DNA of 64,000 nucleotides, taken from contig FCOD02000005.1 of assembly GCA_001544655.2 (NCBI GenBank), positions 62,001-126,000 on the forward strand, read 5' to 3'. Below are positions 1 to 9,646 of the stretch, in pieces. Below the pieces are notes generated by a model. That model worked only from the letters and a program-made list of their open reading frames with translations. It was not told where the DNA came from and searched no databases. The stretch's first letter is position 1. Each line of letters begins with the position of its first letter. A program made the position numbers and the translations under genes. This stretch comes from Caballeronia turbans. GTDB taxonomy: Bacteria > Pseudomonadota > Gammaproteobacteria > Burkholderiales > Burkholderiaceae.

Positions 1-300
1 TTCGAGACCCTGTGCCGCGTGCCGGAAGTACGACACGACGTTCTCGATCACCTCCTCCATTCCGTAGAATTCACGGAACGCCGGATACACCTTGATGACC
101 TTGTTCGCAAACACACGCGATAAACGCGGGTCGAGGCGAGTGTCGACCATCTCCGGTTCCCCGATGGCCGTCAACATGCGTTCGCCCGCTGTTGCATATG
201 TGGCAGGATCTTCTTTGCAGAGCGCGAGATACTCTTCGAGCGAGAATTCCTCCTCGCGGGTTTTTTCGAAGCGGGTCGCGAAACTGCTGTAGATATCCAT
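1..300 (-). CDS. prkA: PrkA-type serine protein kinase, N-terminal 100 residues (runs off the window)
   Basis: The reverse strand from an ATG at 298-300 reads MDIYSSFATRFEKTREEEFS and continues in frame to the window edge. The conserved N-terminal block (EEYLALCKED, AIGEPEMVDT, RLSRVFANKVI, FREFYGMEEVIE, VVSYFRHAAQGLE) matches the PrkA/YeaG family, soluble AAA+-fold Ser/Thr kinases usually co-transcribed with DUF444 (YeaH) and SpoVR genes that would lie left of this window. The Walker A region lies beyond the edge. A strong Shine-Dalgarno AGGAGGT just upstream (about 302-308) fixes the start. The gene is cut by the window, not broken. Confidence 0.9.
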   Translation of the reverse strand, partial: MDIYSSFATRFEKTREEEFSLEEYLALCKEDPATYATAGERMLTAIGEPEMVDTRLDPRLSRVFANKVIKVYPAFREFYGMEEVIENVVSYFRHAAQGLE

Positions 301-709
301 GCTACCTCCTCGCCGAAGTCAGAAAGCTATGTCGTGCGCAACGCGCGTAATCGAAACGACATCGCTTGAATTCATCCTAAACCCTTTCGAATTTTTTTTC
401 ACGCACTTGCGTTGTTCATTTGCTTCGAAGAATTACTAGCTTGGTGAGTTATTTTCGTTCACCTACAATCCTCATCCCAATGTCTCTATCCTGTTGCTCC
501 GCATCGTCCCTGCCTGTTCGCTTCCCCGCGCACTTCGCTACTTGAGCACAGCTTCTGTCCGCCAATGCGAGGCGCGCCTCACTCGCGCGCATGCCTATAT
601 CGCTTCATGTCGAATACGTGCGCTCGCGCTCATTCGATGCGATACATGAATGACATCGACGCCCATGCGACAGCATCAAGAACCGTTCCCGATGCGGGAT
701 ATCCCCGCG
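301..709. other. Intergenic region upstream of prkA, no gene recognised
   Basis: This 409-bp stretch separates the leftward prkA start from the stop codon of a leftward hydratase gene. It is more AT-rich around 380-470 than its surroundings, as expected for a promoter region of prkA, but I could not place a convincing sigma-70 or sigma-54 promoter. Short open frames at 565-810 overlap the hydratase 3' end in other frames and show no family resemblance. Confidence 0.6.
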
Positions 710-1471
710 TCACGCGAGCACGAGTTCCAGTTCGCCGATGCGATCGATCGAGCCATGCAGCATCCCCGGTCCGTCAATGCGATACGCACCCGTATAAGAG
801 CCCGTGGTGATGGTCCAGAACGGTTCGACGGTCAAACCCATGCGGCAACAATGGTTGACGAGCCAGGGCAGCAATTCGCGGGGATCGCCCGCCGGATTGC
901 CGAGCGCTTCCGGCGCGATCGAAACGCCGTCCAGTGTGAATTCCAGGCGCGGCGTGAGGAAGTCGAAGCCCGGCGCGACGACGTCGTAGGGTTCCATGCC
1001 CGACACCACGAGCGCGCCATTGTTCTGTGAGTCGGCGAGCTGCGCGAGCGGGTCGAGATTGGGCCATTGCGCAAACCGGCTGTCGACCACTTCGAGCGCG
1101 ACCGCGATGCCGCCTATCGCATCGAATACTTCCTCGCGCGTGTAAGGGTCATGTCGCGCGGGCAGCGCATAGGCGAAGCGGAACGCGACTTCGAGTTCCA
1201 CCAGTACGCGAAAAAATGATTGAAAAGGCACGCGCGCGGGCGAGACGTGGACGAGCGCGGCGTCGATAGGCGCGCCCGTGGCGAGCGCATCGGGGGCGCG
1301 CGCGCCGATCTTCCATGCGCCGATGCGCGCATCCGACTCTCTCAGCATCTCATGCTGGATTGCGTAGGCGGTGGGCGCGTCGGCCGGGATGTCGGCGGGC
1401 TCCAGCGTTTCGATGAGCCGATGCCGGCGGCGGGCGTCCGCGAGCTTCGCGGCGAGTGTCGATCCGGTCAT
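710..1471 (-). CDS. 2-keto-4-pentenoate hydratase / fumarylacetoacetate hydrolase-family protein
   Basis: A 253-residue protein beginning MTGSTLAAKLADARR. It resembles MhpD-type hydratases of the FAH superfamily, which add water to 2-hydroxypenta-2,4-dienoate during meta-cleavage of aromatic compounds. Supporting segments are AYAIQHEMLRESDARIGAWKIG near the N-terminus, a VELEVAFRFA acidic metal-ligand segment near residue 90, and LPWLVNHCCRMGL near residue 200. The open frame extends to 1552, but the ATG at 1471 is preferred because a GAGG lies about 10 bases upstream and alignment to the family begins there. No other aromatic-degradation gene is adjacent, so the physiological substrate is not known. 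A related decarboxylase/hydratase role is possible. Confidence 0.75.
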   Translation of the reverse strand: MTGSTLAAKLADARRRHRLIETLEPADIPADAPTAYAIQHEMLRESDARIGAWKIGARAPDALATGAPIDAALVHVSPARVPFQSFFRVLVELEVAFRFAYALPARHDPYTREEVFDAIGGIAVALEVVDSRFAQWPNLDPLAQLADSQNNGALVVSGMEPYDVVAPGFDFLTPRLEFTLDGVSIAPEALGNPAGDPRELLPWLVNHCCRMGLTVEPFWTITTGSYTGAYRIDGPGMLHGSIDRIGELELVLA

Positions 1472-1599
1472 GTCGATATCCTCGTGTGAGCGGTGACGCA
1501 CACCCCTCAGTGTACGGGTTACCGGATCGGCGTTGGTCGCGCGCGTGTGCATTCGCGCGCATTCATCTCCTGTTCGCGGCTACGCGCCCTATGCCGTGC

Positions 1600-3333
1600 T
1601 CAGAACGTCTCCCAGTCGCCGCCTGCGTCCGCGGTCGGCGACGCGCGCGTCACCGGCACGATTGCGGCGCGCTTCGCCTGCGCTGTCACGAGCGGCTTCG
1701 TCACGAGCGCACGCGTGTGCGCCGTCATCGTTGCACGCGATGCAACTTTCACCGCCGGCGTGGATGCGACCGCCGCCGTCGCGTGCGGCGCGCCGTCCGC
1801 CATCTGGAACACCGCCACCGCCTGCCGCAGGCGCGTGGCCTGATCCTCGAGGGACTGCGCGGCCGCCGCCGCTTCCTCGACGAGTGCCGCGTTCTGCTGC
1901 GTCACCTCGTCCATCTGCGTGACTGCGCGCGACACTTGCTCGATGCCGCTCGACTGCTCCTCGGACGCCGCCGCGATCTCGCCCATGATGTCGGTCACGC
2001 GCTGCACTGCGCCGATGATCTCGTTCATCGTGCGGCCGGCTTCATCGACGAGTGTCGTGCCCGTGCGCACGCGCGCCACCGACGTGTCGATCAGTTCCTT
2101 GATTTCCTTCGCCGCCGCCGACGAGCGCTGCGCCAGGCTGCGCACCTCGCCCGCGACGACTGCGAAGCCGCGCCCTTCCTCGCCCGCGCGCGCCGCTTCG
2201 ACGGCCGCATTGAGCGCAAGGATGTTGGTCTGGAACGCGATGCCCTCGATGATCGTGATGATGTCCGCGATCTTCGACGAGCTGCCGTCGATCTCGCGCA
2301 TCGTATCGACGACCTGCGTCACGACCGCGCTGCCCTTGCCCGCGATGTGCGACGCATTCGCCGCGAGCGCGCTTGCCTGCCGGGCGTTGTCGGCGTTCTG
2401 GCGGACGGTGCCGGTCAGCTCCTCCATGCTCGACGCCGTTTCCTGCAGCGCGGACGCCTGTTCCTCGGTGCGCGAAGACAGATCGGTGTTCCCGGCGGCG
2501 ATCTGCTGCGTCGCGGACGCGATCGATTCGCTGCCCGTGCGCACGGTGCGCACGGTCGTGAGCAGGCTCGCACGCATTCTGGCGAGACCTTCGAGCAACT
2601 GCCCCATTTCGTCGCGTGACGTGACGGTGACCTCGCGGCGCAGGTCGCCCGCGGCGATCGCGTCGAAATGGGCGAGCGCGGCTTCGAGCGGCCGCGCGAT
2701 CGCCCGCCGCAGCGACACCCACGCGAACGCGGCCGCCGCGATGCCGAGCGCGATCGCCCCGAGGCTCAGCGCACGGAACCACAGGAAACGGCTCTGGGTC
2801 TCCTCGTAGCTCTGCTTCGATGCTTCGGTCAGATACTTGCGCAGCGCCTCATTCGCGTTGGCGAGCTCGTTGTACATGGCCTGCATCGCCTTCGCGTTCG
2901 CGATGATGCCGTCGTGATCGTTCGCCATGACCGCGGCGACGCCCTTGTCGACGATGCCTTGCAGCGCGAGGCGTTTTTCCTGTGCGGCATCGGCGAGACG
3001 TTTTTCGCCCGGCGCTTGCGGCAACGACATGTATTCCTTCCAGTAGCCGTCCGCCCGTTCGCGCATCATGCGCGCGCGCTCGACGGTGGCGGCCACCTCC
3101 GGCGTGCCGGCGAGGAGCGCCGCGCGATCGAACACGAGCCGCTCGCGCGCGGCATACATCTCCGCGTTGCCGACTGCGATCGCCGCCGGCATTTGCACCG
3201 CGTAGGTATTCTGGAACGCGCCGTTCGAATGGCTCATGCCGGTGAGACCCAGCGCGCCGATCGCAATGAGCAGCGCACCCAGAAACGCCATCGACATGCC
3301 GAGGCGCGCCTTGATCGTCAAAGCCTTCTTCAT
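1600..3333 (-). CDS. Methyl-accepting chemotaxis protein with 4HB periplasmic sensor and CheR tether
   Basis: A 577-residue transmembrane chemoreceptor. TM1 lies near residues 10-32, followed by a periplasmic four-helix-bundle-type sensor (about 33-185), TM2 (about 188-210), a HAMP domain and a long cytoplasmic signalling coiled coil. The hairpin tip shows the receptor hallmark [19 protein letters not shown] followed by [12 protein letters not shown], which binds CheA/CheW. The protein ends in DWETF, matching the C-terminal NWETF-type pentapeptide that tethers CheR/CheB in high-abundance receptors such as Tar and Tsr. A Shine-Dalgarno AGGGAA precedes the start. It lies just downstream of the rbs operon but is separated from rbsK by a terminator. 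A sugar or ribose ligand is therefore only a guess; amino acids are equally possible. Confidence 0.92.
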   Translation of the reverse strand: MKKALTIKARLGMSMAFLGALLIAIGALGLTGMSHSNGAFQNTYAVQMPAAIAVGNAEMYAARERLVFDRAALLAGTPEVAATVERARMMRERADGYWKEYMSLPQAPGEKRLADAAQEKRLALQGIVDKGVAAVMANDHDGIIANAKAMQAMYNELANANEALRKYLTEASKQSYEETQSRFLWFRALSLGAIALGIAAAAFAWVSLRRAIARPLEAALAHFDAIAAGDLRREVTVTSRDEMGQLLEGLARMRASLLTTVRTVRTGSESIASATQQIAAGNTDLSSRTEEQASALQETASSMEELTGTVRQNADNARQASALAANASHIAGKGSAVVTQVVDTMREIDGSSSKIADIITIIEGIAFQTNILALNAAVEAARAGEEGRGFAVVAGEVRSLAQRSSAAAKEIKELIDTSVARVRTGTTLVDEAGRTMNEIIGAVQRVTDIMGEIAAASEEQSSGIEQVSRAVTQMDEVTQQNAALVEEAAAAAQSLEDQATRLRQAVAVFQMADGAPHATAAVASTPAVKVASRATMTAHTRALVTKPLVTAQAKRAAIVPVTRASPTADAGGDWETF

Positions 3334-3465
3334 TGTGTTTTCCCTGTTGTCGCCCGCGAGCGGTGTCGTCGTCTCCTGGCAGCGTGCGCGCGAGACATCA
3401 CGCGGCCGCTAGCGATGTAAACGGCGCGAAAGCGCGAGCACTTGAGGGATTATTTCGTATGAAGT

Positions 3466-3494
3466 AAAACGGCGCGTCAGACGCGCCGTTTTTT
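3466..3494 (-). terminator. Intrinsic terminator downstream of rbsK
   Basis: A perfect 9-bp GC-rich stem, ACGGCGCGT (3469-3477) with ACGCGCCGT (3481-3489), has a 3-base loop and is flanked by A and T runs on both sides. It lies 17 bases after the rbsK stop and upstream of the chemoreceptor start. It would end rbs transcription and could also act in the other direction. Confidence 0.8.
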
Positions 3495-3511
3495 CAACGA
3501 ACATTGAAAAG

Positions 3512-4462
3512 TTATGCGGAAATTTCGCTGCGGTGCGGAATCGACGGCTGCGCGCCTTCGCGCGTCACCGCCACCGCCGCCGCCCGCTGACCGAACGCGA
3601 TCGCGTCCAGCGGCGCGGCGCCCCGCGCGAGTTCGGCCGCGAAGCCGCCGATGAACGTGTCGCCGGCGGCGGTCGTGTCGATCGCCTCGACTTTCGGCGA
3701 TGGCAGATGGACGCCTTCATCGTCCGCGCCATCGAGCAGCGCGAGCACGCCTTGCGCGCCGAGCGTCACGATCACGTTGCGCGCGCCCTTCGCCTTGAGC
3801 GCCTGCGCGGCGCGGCGCGCGTCGTCGGGCGTGTCGATCGCCACGCCCGAGAGCGTCGCGGCTTCCAGTTCGTTCGGAATCAGATAATCGACGAGCGGGA
3901 ACCAGTCCGGCGGCAATTTGCGCGCGGCCGGCGCGGGGTTGAGGATCGTGGTGCGCAGAAGACGCCGGCCGGCGGCGAGCGCGGCGCGCACGGTCTCGGG
4001 CGGCGTTTCGAGCTGGCACACGATGACATCGGCTTGCGCGATCAGCGCTTCCTGCGCCTCGATGCGCGCGGGCGTCACTTCGGCGTTGCTGCCCGCGACG
4101 ATGACGATCGCGTTCTGGCTCGCGTCATCGACGACGATGAGCGCGACGCCCGTCGGCGCGTGAGCACTCGTCGCGAGCGCCGTGCAGTCGATGCCTTCCG
4201 CCTCCAGACTGCCCTTGAGCGTCGCACCGTTCGAATCGTTGCCGACGCAGCCGATCATCGCGACCCGTGCGCCGAGGCGCGCCGCGGCGACCGCCTGATT
4301 GCCGCCCTTGCCGCCCGGCACCTGGGCGAACGCATGTCCGGCGAGCGTTTCGCCCGGCCTCGGCAGACGCGGCGCGCGCGCGACGAGATCCATGTTGAGG
4401 CTGCCGACCACGGTCACGCGGCCGGTCTTGCTTGCATCGCCCGATTTGGCGCTATCTCCCAT
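3512..4462 (-). CDS. rbsK: Ribokinase
   Basis: A 316-residue PfkB-family sugar kinase that phosphorylates ribose to ribose 5-phosphate in the cytoplasm. The N-terminal VVGSLNMDLVARAPRLPRPG and GGKGGNQAVAAARLGA (about residues 50-65) form the first PfkB signature. The second signature, DTTAAGDTFIGGFAAEL, lies near residue 262 and carries the catalytic Asp. The length matches RbsK. It is the last gene of the rbs operon, 21 bases after rbsR, with AAGGA a few bases before the ATG. No rbsD (ribose pyranase) is present in the operon. Confidence 0.95.
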   Translation of the reverse strand: MGDSAKSGDASKTGRVTVVGSLNMDLVARAPRLPRPGETLAGHAFAQVPGGKGGNQAVAAARLGARVAMIGCVGNDSNGATLKGSLEAEGIDCTALATSAHAPTGVALIVVDDASQNAIVIVAGSNAEVTPARIEAQEALIAQADVIVCQLETPPETVRAALAAGRRLLRTTILNPAPAARKLPPDWFPLVDYLIPNELEAATLSGVAIDTPDDARRAAQALKAKGARNVIVTLGAQGVLALLDGADDEGVHLPSPKVEAIDTTAAGDTFIGGFAAELARGAAPLDAIAFGQRAAAVAVTREGAQPSIPHRSEISA

Positions 4463-4483
4463 CTCGTTTCCTTTTGAACGGCA

Positions 4484-5506
4484 CTACGCTTTGGCGCTGC
4501 GCGACTCGGGCACCACGGCGGTCGATTCGCGGCGCACGAGGCGCGGCGGGACCACGCGCCGGCGTGTCGTGCCGGTCAGCTTGCCAGTGATGCGGTCGAT
4601 CAGCGTCTGCGCGGCCATTTCGCCGAGCGCGCGCACCGATTGTCCCACCGTCGACAAGGCCGGATAGGTGTAACGCGACAGCTCGACATCGTCGAAACCG
4701 ATGATCGAGCAATCCGTCGGCACGTTGATGTGGCGCTCGGCCGCCGCACGCAGCGCGCCGATGCCCATCATGTCATTGCACGCGAAGATCGCGGTCGGCC
4801 TCATGTTGTCGAGCAGTTGCGACGCTGCCGCGTAGCCGCCCGTCGCGGAGAAGTCGCTCTGCTGAATCGCGTTCGGCTCGATCTCGATGCCGCGCTCGGC
4901 CATCGCGCGGATGAAGCCGTGCAGGCGCATCGCGGAGACGGCCGTCGCGACCGGCCCCGTGATGCAGCCGATCTTCGAATGCCCGAGCTGCAGCAGATGC
5001 CGCGTCGCGAGATACGCGCCCTTTTCGTGGTCGATCTGCACGAGGTCGGACTGCAGCCCCTCGATATTTCTATCGACGATCACGAGCGGCTCACGCGCGC
5101 CCGCGAGGCATTGCGCGAGCACGGAATCCTCGCCTGCCGAGGCGATCACCAGCCCGTCGATGCGCTTTTCCTGTAGCACGCGCAGATAGTTGCGCTGCTT
5201 GGCGGGATCGTCGTCGGAGTTGCAGAAGAATACGCAATAGCCGTTCTTCGCGCAGCCGTCCTCGACGCCGCGCGCCAGTTCGGCGAAGTACGGATTCGTC
5301 GCGTTCGGCACGAGCAGGCCGATGGTCGCCGTCGAGCGCGCCTTCAGCGAGCGCGCGACCGCCGACGGCACATAGTCGAGCTCGAGAATCGCCCGCTCGA
5401 CTTTCGCCCGCACGTCGGCAGACACCGGCCGCGAATTGTTCACTACGTGGGATACCGTCGTAAACGACACCCCGGCAATGGCTGCCACGTCTTTGATCGT
5501 CGCCAT
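4484..5506 (-). CDS. rbsR: LacI-family ribose operon repressor
   Basis: A 340-residue LacI/GalR-family regulator. Residues 1-25 (MATIKDVAAIAGVSFTTVSH) form the helix-turn-helix, followed by the hinge helix (VPSAVARSLKARST) and a periplasmic-binding-protein-like effector domain with IGLLVPNATNPYFAELARGV near residue 62. It lies between rbsC and rbsK in the same direction, so it probably represses the operon, with ribose as inducer. A LacI-type palindrome at the rbsB promoter supports this. The Shine-Dalgarno is AAGGA. The 185-bp gap from rbsC may carry an additional internal promoter, but I could not define one. Confidence 0.93.
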   Translation of the reverse strand: MATIKDVAAIAGVSFTTVSHVVNNSRPVSADVRAKVERAILELDYVPSAVARSLKARSTATIGLLVPNATNPYFAELARGVEDGCAKNGYCVFFCNSDDDPAKQRNYLRVLQEKRIDGLVIASAGEDSVLAQCLAGAREPLVIVDRNIEGLQSDLVQIDHEKGAYLATRHLLQLGHSKIGCITGPVATAVSAMRLHGFIRAMAERGIEIEPNAIQQSDFSATGGYAAASQLLDNMRPTAIFACNDMMGIGALRAAAERHINVPTDCSIIGFDDVELSRYTYPALSTVGQSVRALGEMAAQTLIDRITGKLTGTTRRRVVPPRLVRRESTAVVPESRSAKA

Positions 5507-5691
5507 ACATCGTCCTTCGCTATCTTTGGTCCAACTGCTCTTATTGGTCGTAAGGCGTCCGGCGCCTAAACATGCTGTTCACGCGCCGCTTTGCTTTCCC
5601 CGCGCCCTGCCTGCTTTCATTGCCTGCTGCATCGGCTCTCGTGCGCCCATGCCGCTTGGCCACCGTCGCCGTCTCTCGGTCCGACAAACGA

Positions 5692-6681
5692 TTACACACG
5701 CTTCCTTCTGCTGCGGTATGTATCCAGCACCACCGCCACCACGATCACCGCGCCGGTAATGATGCGCTTGGTCGGCTCGTTTGCGCCGATCTGCGCCAGC
5801 CCCGCCGCCAGCACGGAGATGATCAATACCCCGAAAAACGTGCTGATGACCGAGCCGCGCCCGCCCATCAGGCTCGTTCCGCCGATCACGACGGCCGCGA
5901 TCACCTGCAGTTCCAGCCCGGCGCCCGCGTTCGGATCGGCCGCTTCCAGCCGCGAGATCTGAAACAGCGCCGCCAGTCCCGAAAGTGCGCCCATCAGCGC
6001 GAAAACAATGACCTTGTACGGCCGCGGATTGACGCCCGCGAGCCTCACTGCTTCCTCGTTCGTGCCGATCCCTACGAGATATCGGCCAAAAACCGTCCGG
6101 GTCAAGACCAGATGCGCAATTATCATCACCGCGACCGCGATCAGAAACGCGGGCGAGATGCCGAACGCGATTGGATTCGAAAGGAAATCGAACGCATCGC
6201 CGATATACGCCGTGCGCGAGTTCGTCATCTGATACGCGAGTCCGCGCGCGCCTTCAAGCACGCCGAGCGACACGATGAACGACGGAATCCGCCACGCCAC
6301 CGTCACGAGGCCCGTGACCGTGCCCGTCAGCGCGGCGGCCGCGAGGCCGATCAGCGCGGCGGGAAACGCCGGCCAGTGCCACTTGAGCGCGGCCACGCTC
6401 ACGACCGACGCCCCCAGTGCGAGCACCGAGCCGACCGACAGATCGATGCTCGCGATGATCAGCACGAACGTCATGCCGACCGACATCACGACGAGATCCG
6501 GAATCTGGTTCGCGATCGTGCTGAACGTGTCGTACGTCAGGAAGTGCGTGCTCAGCACCGAAAACAGCGCGATCATCGCGGCGAGCGCACCCGCGAGACC
6601 CAGGTAATTCGAAATGCCGAGGCGCGTGCCGACGCCTTTCGTGCTCTTCGGTGCATCGGCGGGCAGGTTCGCTTCGCTCAT
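5692..6681 (-). CDS. rbsC: Ribose ABC transporter permease
   Basis: A 329-residue polytopic inner-membrane protein of the BPD_transp_2 family. Multiple hydrophobic helices start near residue 27 (LGLAGALAAMIALFSVL). Family motifs include IASIDLSVGSVLALGA near residue 90 and the cytoplasmic coupling-loop region GIGTNEEAVRLAGVNP near residue 215, which contacts the ATPase. It forms the translocation channel with RbsA and RbsB. The ATG directly abuts the rbsA stop (TGAATG), which suggests translational coupling; GGAG sits in the end of rbsA. The substrate is inferred from the adjacent rbsK and rbsR. Confidence 0.94.
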   Translation of the reverse strand: MSEANLPADAPKSTKGVGTRLGISNYLGLAGALAAMIALFSVLSTHFLTYDTFSTIANQIPDLVVMSVGMTFVLIIASIDLSVGSVLALGASVVSVAALKWHWPAFPAALIGLAAAALTGTVTGLVTVAWRIPSFIVSLGVLEGARGLAYQMTNSRTAYIGDAFDFLSNPIAFGISPAFLIAVAVMIIAHLVLTRTVFGRYLVGIGTNEEAVRLAGVNPRPYKVIVFALMGALSGLAALFQISRLEAADPNAGAGLELQVIAAVVIGGTSLMGGRGSVISTFFGVLIISVLAAGLAQIGANEPTKRIITGAVIVVAVVLDTYRSRRKRV

Positions 6682-8271
6682 TCAGTGCTCCACGTTGTCT
6701 TCGGGCGCTTTCGCATCGGGCACGATCGGTTCGTGCAGGATCGCCTCGCGCTTCGCATAACCCGAGAACGCCGCGGCGAGCAGCGCGTCCTGCGTCCAGT
6801 TGGCGCGCTCGAACACGCCGGTCATGCGCCCGGCGGACATCACGCCGATACGGTCGCAGATCAGCATCAGCTCGCGCAGGTCGCTCGACACGACGACGAG
6901 CGCGCGTCCTTCGCGGGCCAGGGCGCCCATCAGCCCGTAGATGTCGAACTTCGCGCCGACGTCGATGCCGCGCGTCGGTTCGTCGAACAGCAGCACCCCA
7001 CAGTCGCGTGCGAGCCAGCGGCCGATCACGACCTTCTGCTGATTCCCGCCGGACAATTCGGACACCGCCTGCGCCGGCCCGGACGTGCGGATGCGCATCG
7101 CGTCGATCTGGCGTTGCGCGAGCGCGGATTCCCGGCGCGTGTCGACAACGCCATGCCGCGCCACCGCGCCCAGGTTGCCCAGTGAAACGTTCGCGGCGAC
7201 GGGCAGGCTCAACAACAGGCCCTCGCCCTTGCGGTCCTCCGTGATCAGCGCGATGCCTTCATCGACCGCATCCGACGGCGATTGCACCGACACGCGCCGC
7301 AGCGCCTCGCCGTTGCGCGCGATCGACACCGTGCCCGCGTCCGCGCGATCCGCGCCGTAGATGAGGCGCATCAGCTCGGTCCGGCCCGCGCCGATCAGCC
7401 CGCTCACGCCGAAAATCTCGCCTGCGCGAACGTCGAACGACACGTCGCGCACCACGGGCGCGCGCGTCATGCCCTCCACTTTGAGCGCGACGCCGCCGAT
7501 CCGGCGCTCGCCCAGATCGATGCGCTCGCCGATCTCGCGTCCGACCATCAGCGTGACGAGACGGTCGCTCGTGAGCTCGTCCATGGGGCCGACGTGCACG
7601 AGGCGTCCGTCGCGCAGCACCGCCGCACGCTCGGCGATGCGCCGCAATTCCTCCAGCCGGTGCGAGATGTAGACGAGCGCGACGCCGCGCGCCTTCAGCC
7701 GCTCGACCTGCTCGAACAGCAGGTCGACTTCGCGGGCGGTGAGCATCGCGGTCGGCTCGTCGAGGATCAGCACCCGGCAATCGCCGATCAAGTTGCGCGC
7801 GATCTCGACCATCTGCTGATGACCAATGCCGAGACCGCCGACGAGCGTGTCCGGATCGATCGCGTCGAGCCCGACCTGCGCCATCGCATGGCGCGCGTCT
7901 TCCGCGAGCCGTTTGCGGTCGATCCAGCCGAAGCCTTTGCGCGGCAAGCGGTTCAAAAACAGATTCTCCGCCACCGACAAGGTCGGCAGCAGGTTCAGCT
8001 CCTGCATCACCATGCGCACGCCGAGCGCCTCGGCGTCCTTGCGGCTTTTCGGCGCGTACGGCTGGCCCGCGAGCGTCATGGTGCCCGTGGTCGGGTCCGT
8101 GAGTCCGCCGACGATCTTCGACAGCGTGCTCTTGCCCGCGCCGTTCTCGCCCGTGAGCGCGAGCACTTCGCCCGCGACGAGTTCCAGCGAGACGTCCGAC
8201 AGCACCGGCTCGACATAGGTCTTGCCGATGCCGGTCACCGTCAGCACGTTCGCATCGTTCGATCCGGTCAT
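6682..8271 (-). CDS. rbsA: Ribose ABC transporter ATP-binding protein (tandem ATPase)
   Basis: A carbohydrate-importer ATPase with two ABC cassettes. Cassette 1 has Walker A GENGAGKSTL and Walker B CRVLILDEPTAML. Cassette 2 starts near residue 270 with a degenerate Walker A region (FGVSGLIGAGRTELMRLI), then signature LSGGNQQKV and Walker B GVLLFDEPTRGID. This layout is typical of RbsA/MglA/XylG. The start is uncertain: the frame is open to 8406. I chose the ATG at 8271 (MTGSNDANVLTV), where family similarity begins, giving 529 residues. An ATG at 8298 or a GTG at 8406 are alternatives, and none has a clear Shine-Dalgarno. It couples ATP hydrolysis to ribose import through RbsC. Confidence 0.92.
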   Translation of the reverse strand: MTGSNDANVLTVTGIGKTYVEPVLSDVSLELVAGEVLALTGENGAGKSTLSKIVGGLTDPTTGTMTLAGQPYAPKSRKDAEALGVRMVMQELNLLPTLSVAENLFLNRLPRKGFGWIDRKRLAEDARHAMAQVGLDAIDPDTLVGGLGIGHQQMVEIARNLIGDCRVLILDEPTAMLTAREVDLLFEQVERLKARGVALVYISHRLEELRRIAERAAVLRDGRLVHVGPMDELTSDRLVTLMVGREIGERIDLGERRIGGVALKVEGMTRAPVVRDVSFDVRAGEIFGVSGLIGAGRTELMRLIYGADRADAGTVSIARNGEALRRVSVQSPSDAVDEGIALITEDRKGEGLLLSLPVAANVSLGNLGAVARHGVVDTRRESALAQRQIDAMRIRTSGPAQAVSELSGGNQQKVVIGRWLARDCGVLLFDEPTRGIDVGAKFDIYGLMGALAREGRALVVVSSDLRELMLICDRIGVMSAGRMTGVFERANWTQDALLAAAFSGYAKREAILHEPIVPDAKAPEDNVEH

Positions 8272-8515
8272 GGGGCGATTCAAGGCTTCGCTGTGCATCC
8301 TCGTGGTGGTCCCGCGTGGCTTCGGCAAACGGGCCGGCGCATCGAGGCGCGCGGCCCGGACGTGTTCCGATGCCCGCGCGAAAAGCTTCCGGATGGCCGC
8401 TGACACTGCCCGCGCCGTCTGCCTTCCGCGCTCGTCAGTGTGTTATCGGCACGCTGGCCGCGAACTTTAGATTGTCGCGCGACACGGCGCCGGACGCCGC
8501 CGCCGCGCGCCCGCC

Positions 8516-9478
8516 TTACTTCGTCACCAGATCGACCGGCGTTTCGACGACCTGCGAAAGGTCCGACTGCTTCTTGTGACCGGCGATCGCCTTCAGCGCA
8601 ACGTCGATGCCGAATACCGCCTGCTTCGCCGCGTACTGGTCAGCGGTCGCGAGCACGCGGCCGTCTTTCAGCATCGGCTTGATCGCGCCGATATTGTCGA
8701 AGCCGACGACCTGCACCTTGCCCGCCTTGCCTGCCGCGCGAATCGCCGACACGGCGCCGATCGCCATGTTGTCGTTATCGCACAGGAGCGCCTTTACGTT
8801 CGGGTTCGCGTTCAGGATCTGCGATGCGACCGCATTGCCCTTGTCGATTTCCCATTCGCCCGACTGGAGCGCGACGACCTTCATGCCGGCCGCGTCCATC
8901 GCTTCCTTGAAGCCCGCGCTGCGCGCCTGCGAGTTCGTGGTGGTCGTCACGCCTTCGATGATCGCGACTTCATCGCCCTTTTTGAGCTTCGGAGCGAGAT
9001 AATCGCCGACCTTTCTCGCGCCCTTCTTGTTGTCCGGTCCGACGAACGGCACATTCAGATCCTTGGACTTGAGCACGTCCGGATCGAGCCGGTTGTCGAT
9101 ATTCACGACGATGATGCCCGCGTCCGCCGCCTTCTTGATCACCGGCACGAGCGCCTTCGAATCGGCCGGCGCGATGACGAGCGCGTTGACCTTGGAAACG
9201 ATCATCTGCTCGACGATGCGAATCTGCGCCGCGGTGTCGGTCTCATCCTTGATGCCGTTGGTGATCAGGTCGAACTGGCTGGAGTTGTGCGCCTGATAGT
9301 CTTTCGCGCCGTTTTCCATCGTCAGGAAGAACTCGTTGGCGAGCGACTTCATGACGAGCGCGACTTTCGGCTTGCCCGCCGTTTGCGCGAACGCGGATGA
9401 CGAGGCGAACGGCAATGCGGTGCAGGCGGCGAGCGCGACGGCGGCCGACAGGACGCGTCGGCGGAGGGGTCGATTCAT
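8516..9478 (-). CDS. rbsB: Periplasmic ribose-binding protein
   Basis: A 320-residue solute-binding protein of the Peripla_BP_4 type. It has a Sec signal peptide: basic MNRPLRRR, hydrophobic core, and AFA cleavage before QTAGKP near residue 30. The mature start KVALVMKSLANEFFLTMENG and later VNIDNRL, LCDNDNMAIGAVSA and VVGFDNIGAI segments are characteristic of ribose/autoinducer-2-type binding proteins. It captures ribose and delivers it to RbsC/RbsA, and may present it to a chemoreceptor. The start at 9478 has a GGAG at a good distance; the longer frame to 9613 lacks support. It is the first gene of the rbs operon, with 244 bases between it and rbsA. Confidence 0.94.
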   Translation of the reverse strand: MNRPLRRRVLSAAVALAACTALPFASSSAFAQTAGKPKVALVMKSLANEFFLTMENGAKDYQAHNSSQFDLITNGIKDETDTAAQIRIVEQMIVSKVNALVIAPADSKALVPVIKKAADAGIIVVNIDNRLDPDVLKSKDLNVPFVGPDNKKGARKVGDYLAPKLKKGDEVAIIEGVTTTTNSQARSAGFKEAMDAAGMKVVALQSGEWEIDKGNAVASQILNANPNVKALLCDNDNMAIGAVSAIRAAGKAGKVQVVGFDNIGAIKPMLKDGRVLATADQYAAKQAVFGIDVALKAIAGHKKQSDLSQVVETPVDLVTK

Positions 9479-9613
9479 GCGGATCTCCAGTGCTTTGTTC
9501 TGGTTTGTCTGGTCGTGCGAGATGCAGCGAACGTGAGCAAGGCGTGTCGACCCGCGCGGGGCCATGAAGGGAAGTGATCGCGGGCGCCCTGTCGCGCCAG
9601 CGCTTCGTGTCAC

Positions 9614-9646
9614 GCACCCGAAAGCCTTCGATCGCCTTTCGGGTGC
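9614..9646. repeat. Inverted repeat in the rbsB leader
   Basis: Perfect 11-bp arms, GCACCCGAAAG (9614-9624) and CTTTCGGGTGC (9636-9646), have an 11-base loop. It lies in the predicted untranslated leader of rbsB, just downstream of the candidate operator. There is no T-run, so it is not a standard terminator. It could be an mRNA stem-loop or a protein-binding site. Confidence 0.55.

Noticed and set aside
301-480. Sigma-54 promoter upstream of prkA
   Set aside because: Looked for TGGCAC-N5-TTGC on the leftward strand; no match with both the GG and GC elements was found.
5572-7185. A 537-codon plus-strand open frame opposite rbsC and rbsA
   Set aside because: Antisense shadow, extremely Arg/His/Asp-rich, crossing two well-supported transporter genes.
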